Origin: Nitrospira sp.
Lineage (GTDB): Bacteria > Nitrospirota > Nitrospiria > Nitrospirales > Nitrospiraceae
Assembly: GCA_020697375.1 (NCBI GenBank)
Contig: JAJFBJ010000105.1
Coordinates: 1 to 23,566 of the forward strand
Direction: 5' to 3'
Length of the DNA stretch: 23,566 nt
Positions 23,343 to 23,566 of this stretch are shown piece by piece. Each line of letters starts with the position of its first letter. The stretch's first letter is position 1. The position numbers and the translations under genes were made by a program. Below the pieces are notes generated by a model, which was not told the DNA's origin, did no database searches, and worked only from the letters and a program-made list of their open reading frames with translations.

Positions 23343-23566
23343 GTCATGGTAGCAAAAGACGGACCCTAAGCGTCTCGTTGAACCGAAGCAGGCTGATTGT
23401 TAACAAAAACATGGCCTCTGGGCGTCGCTACCTCTCACGTCGAAAGGTCGAGAACCACGTGCCGGCGGGACAGAATGTCTCTTGTCGGACAATACATCCG
23501 AAGGAATGAATCAATCGATAGGCCCAGTTATCCCCAAAGGATGTGTGGTTCCCAGTATTGGTCCGG
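23343..23566. other. right end of window, no gene recognised
   Basis: The last 224 bases should include the upstream region of the three-module gene. A short minus frame starting MFLLTISLLRFNETL looks signal-like but stops before the gene in another frame. No hairpin or RNA gene seen. Confidence 0.4.

Noticed and set aside
1..23566. CRISPR array, rRNA genes, prophage or known defence system
   Set aside because: No regularly spaced repeats, rRNA signatures, phage structural genes or defence-gene motifs were found.

Overview
The window looks like a chromosomal segment of a Gram-negative, aerobic bacterium with moderately high GC. The lineage guess is Nitrospira or a near relative. It rests on remembered family resemblance (a small CxxC/CxxC zinc-ribbon protein, a PilZ protein starting RYSLRK, a STAS protein ahead of an RND pump, many small lipoproteins), not on a marker gene, so it is moderate to weak.

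Layout. (1) 1-3000: a MoaD/ThiS-like sulfur carrier ends a truncated upstream unit. A co-directional row of small genes follows: a decayed YCII/DGPF fragment, a PhnB-like VOC protein, an alpha/beta hydrolase split by a single-base frameshift, a DUF1428 protein and 3-methyladenine DNA glycosylase I (tag). (2) 3000-4100: gene debris, with a frameshifted DUF7002-like gene running into the C-terminal scrap of a DUF1579-like gene, then a perfect 32-bp nested palindrome. (3) 4119-10460: a STAS protein and a complete tripartite RND efflux operon (lipoprotein adaptor, HAE1-type permease, NodT-type outer-membrane factor) with overlapping genes and a clear intrinsic terminator. (4) 10440-12740, minus strand: a possible tiny membrane protein, a zinc-ribbon protein and two adjacent lipoproteins, separated by gene-poor DNA.

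(5) 13340-18430: an accessory scrap zone beginning at an intact tRNA-Glu(UUC). A serine recombinase pseudogene reads into the tRNA 3' end. About 2.26 kb away lies an imperfect copy of the tRNA 3' end, so this looks like the scar of a tRNA-targeted integrative element. Inside it are a lipoprotein gene broken by a 23-bp tandem duplication and a 1-base loss, and a heavily mutated IS3 OrfA. Outside it are two more IS3 fragments, a TRL-like lipoprotein abutting one of them, and a PilZ protein.

(6) 18536-20947: cydAB, a bd-type quinol oxidase of the short Q-loop class with heme and quinol residues in place. (7) 21126-22499: an NtrC-type sigma-54 response regulator without a kinase in view. Convergent to it is an unrecognised, probably exported protein with three copies of a roughly 60-residue module.

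I found no convincing new multi-gene system. The most notable signals are the tRNA-Glu att scar, the exact 23-bp duplication that kills a lipoprotein gene, the nested palindrome upstream of the STAS/RND operon, and the three-module protein at the right end. No CRISPR array, rRNA or intact mobile element is present.
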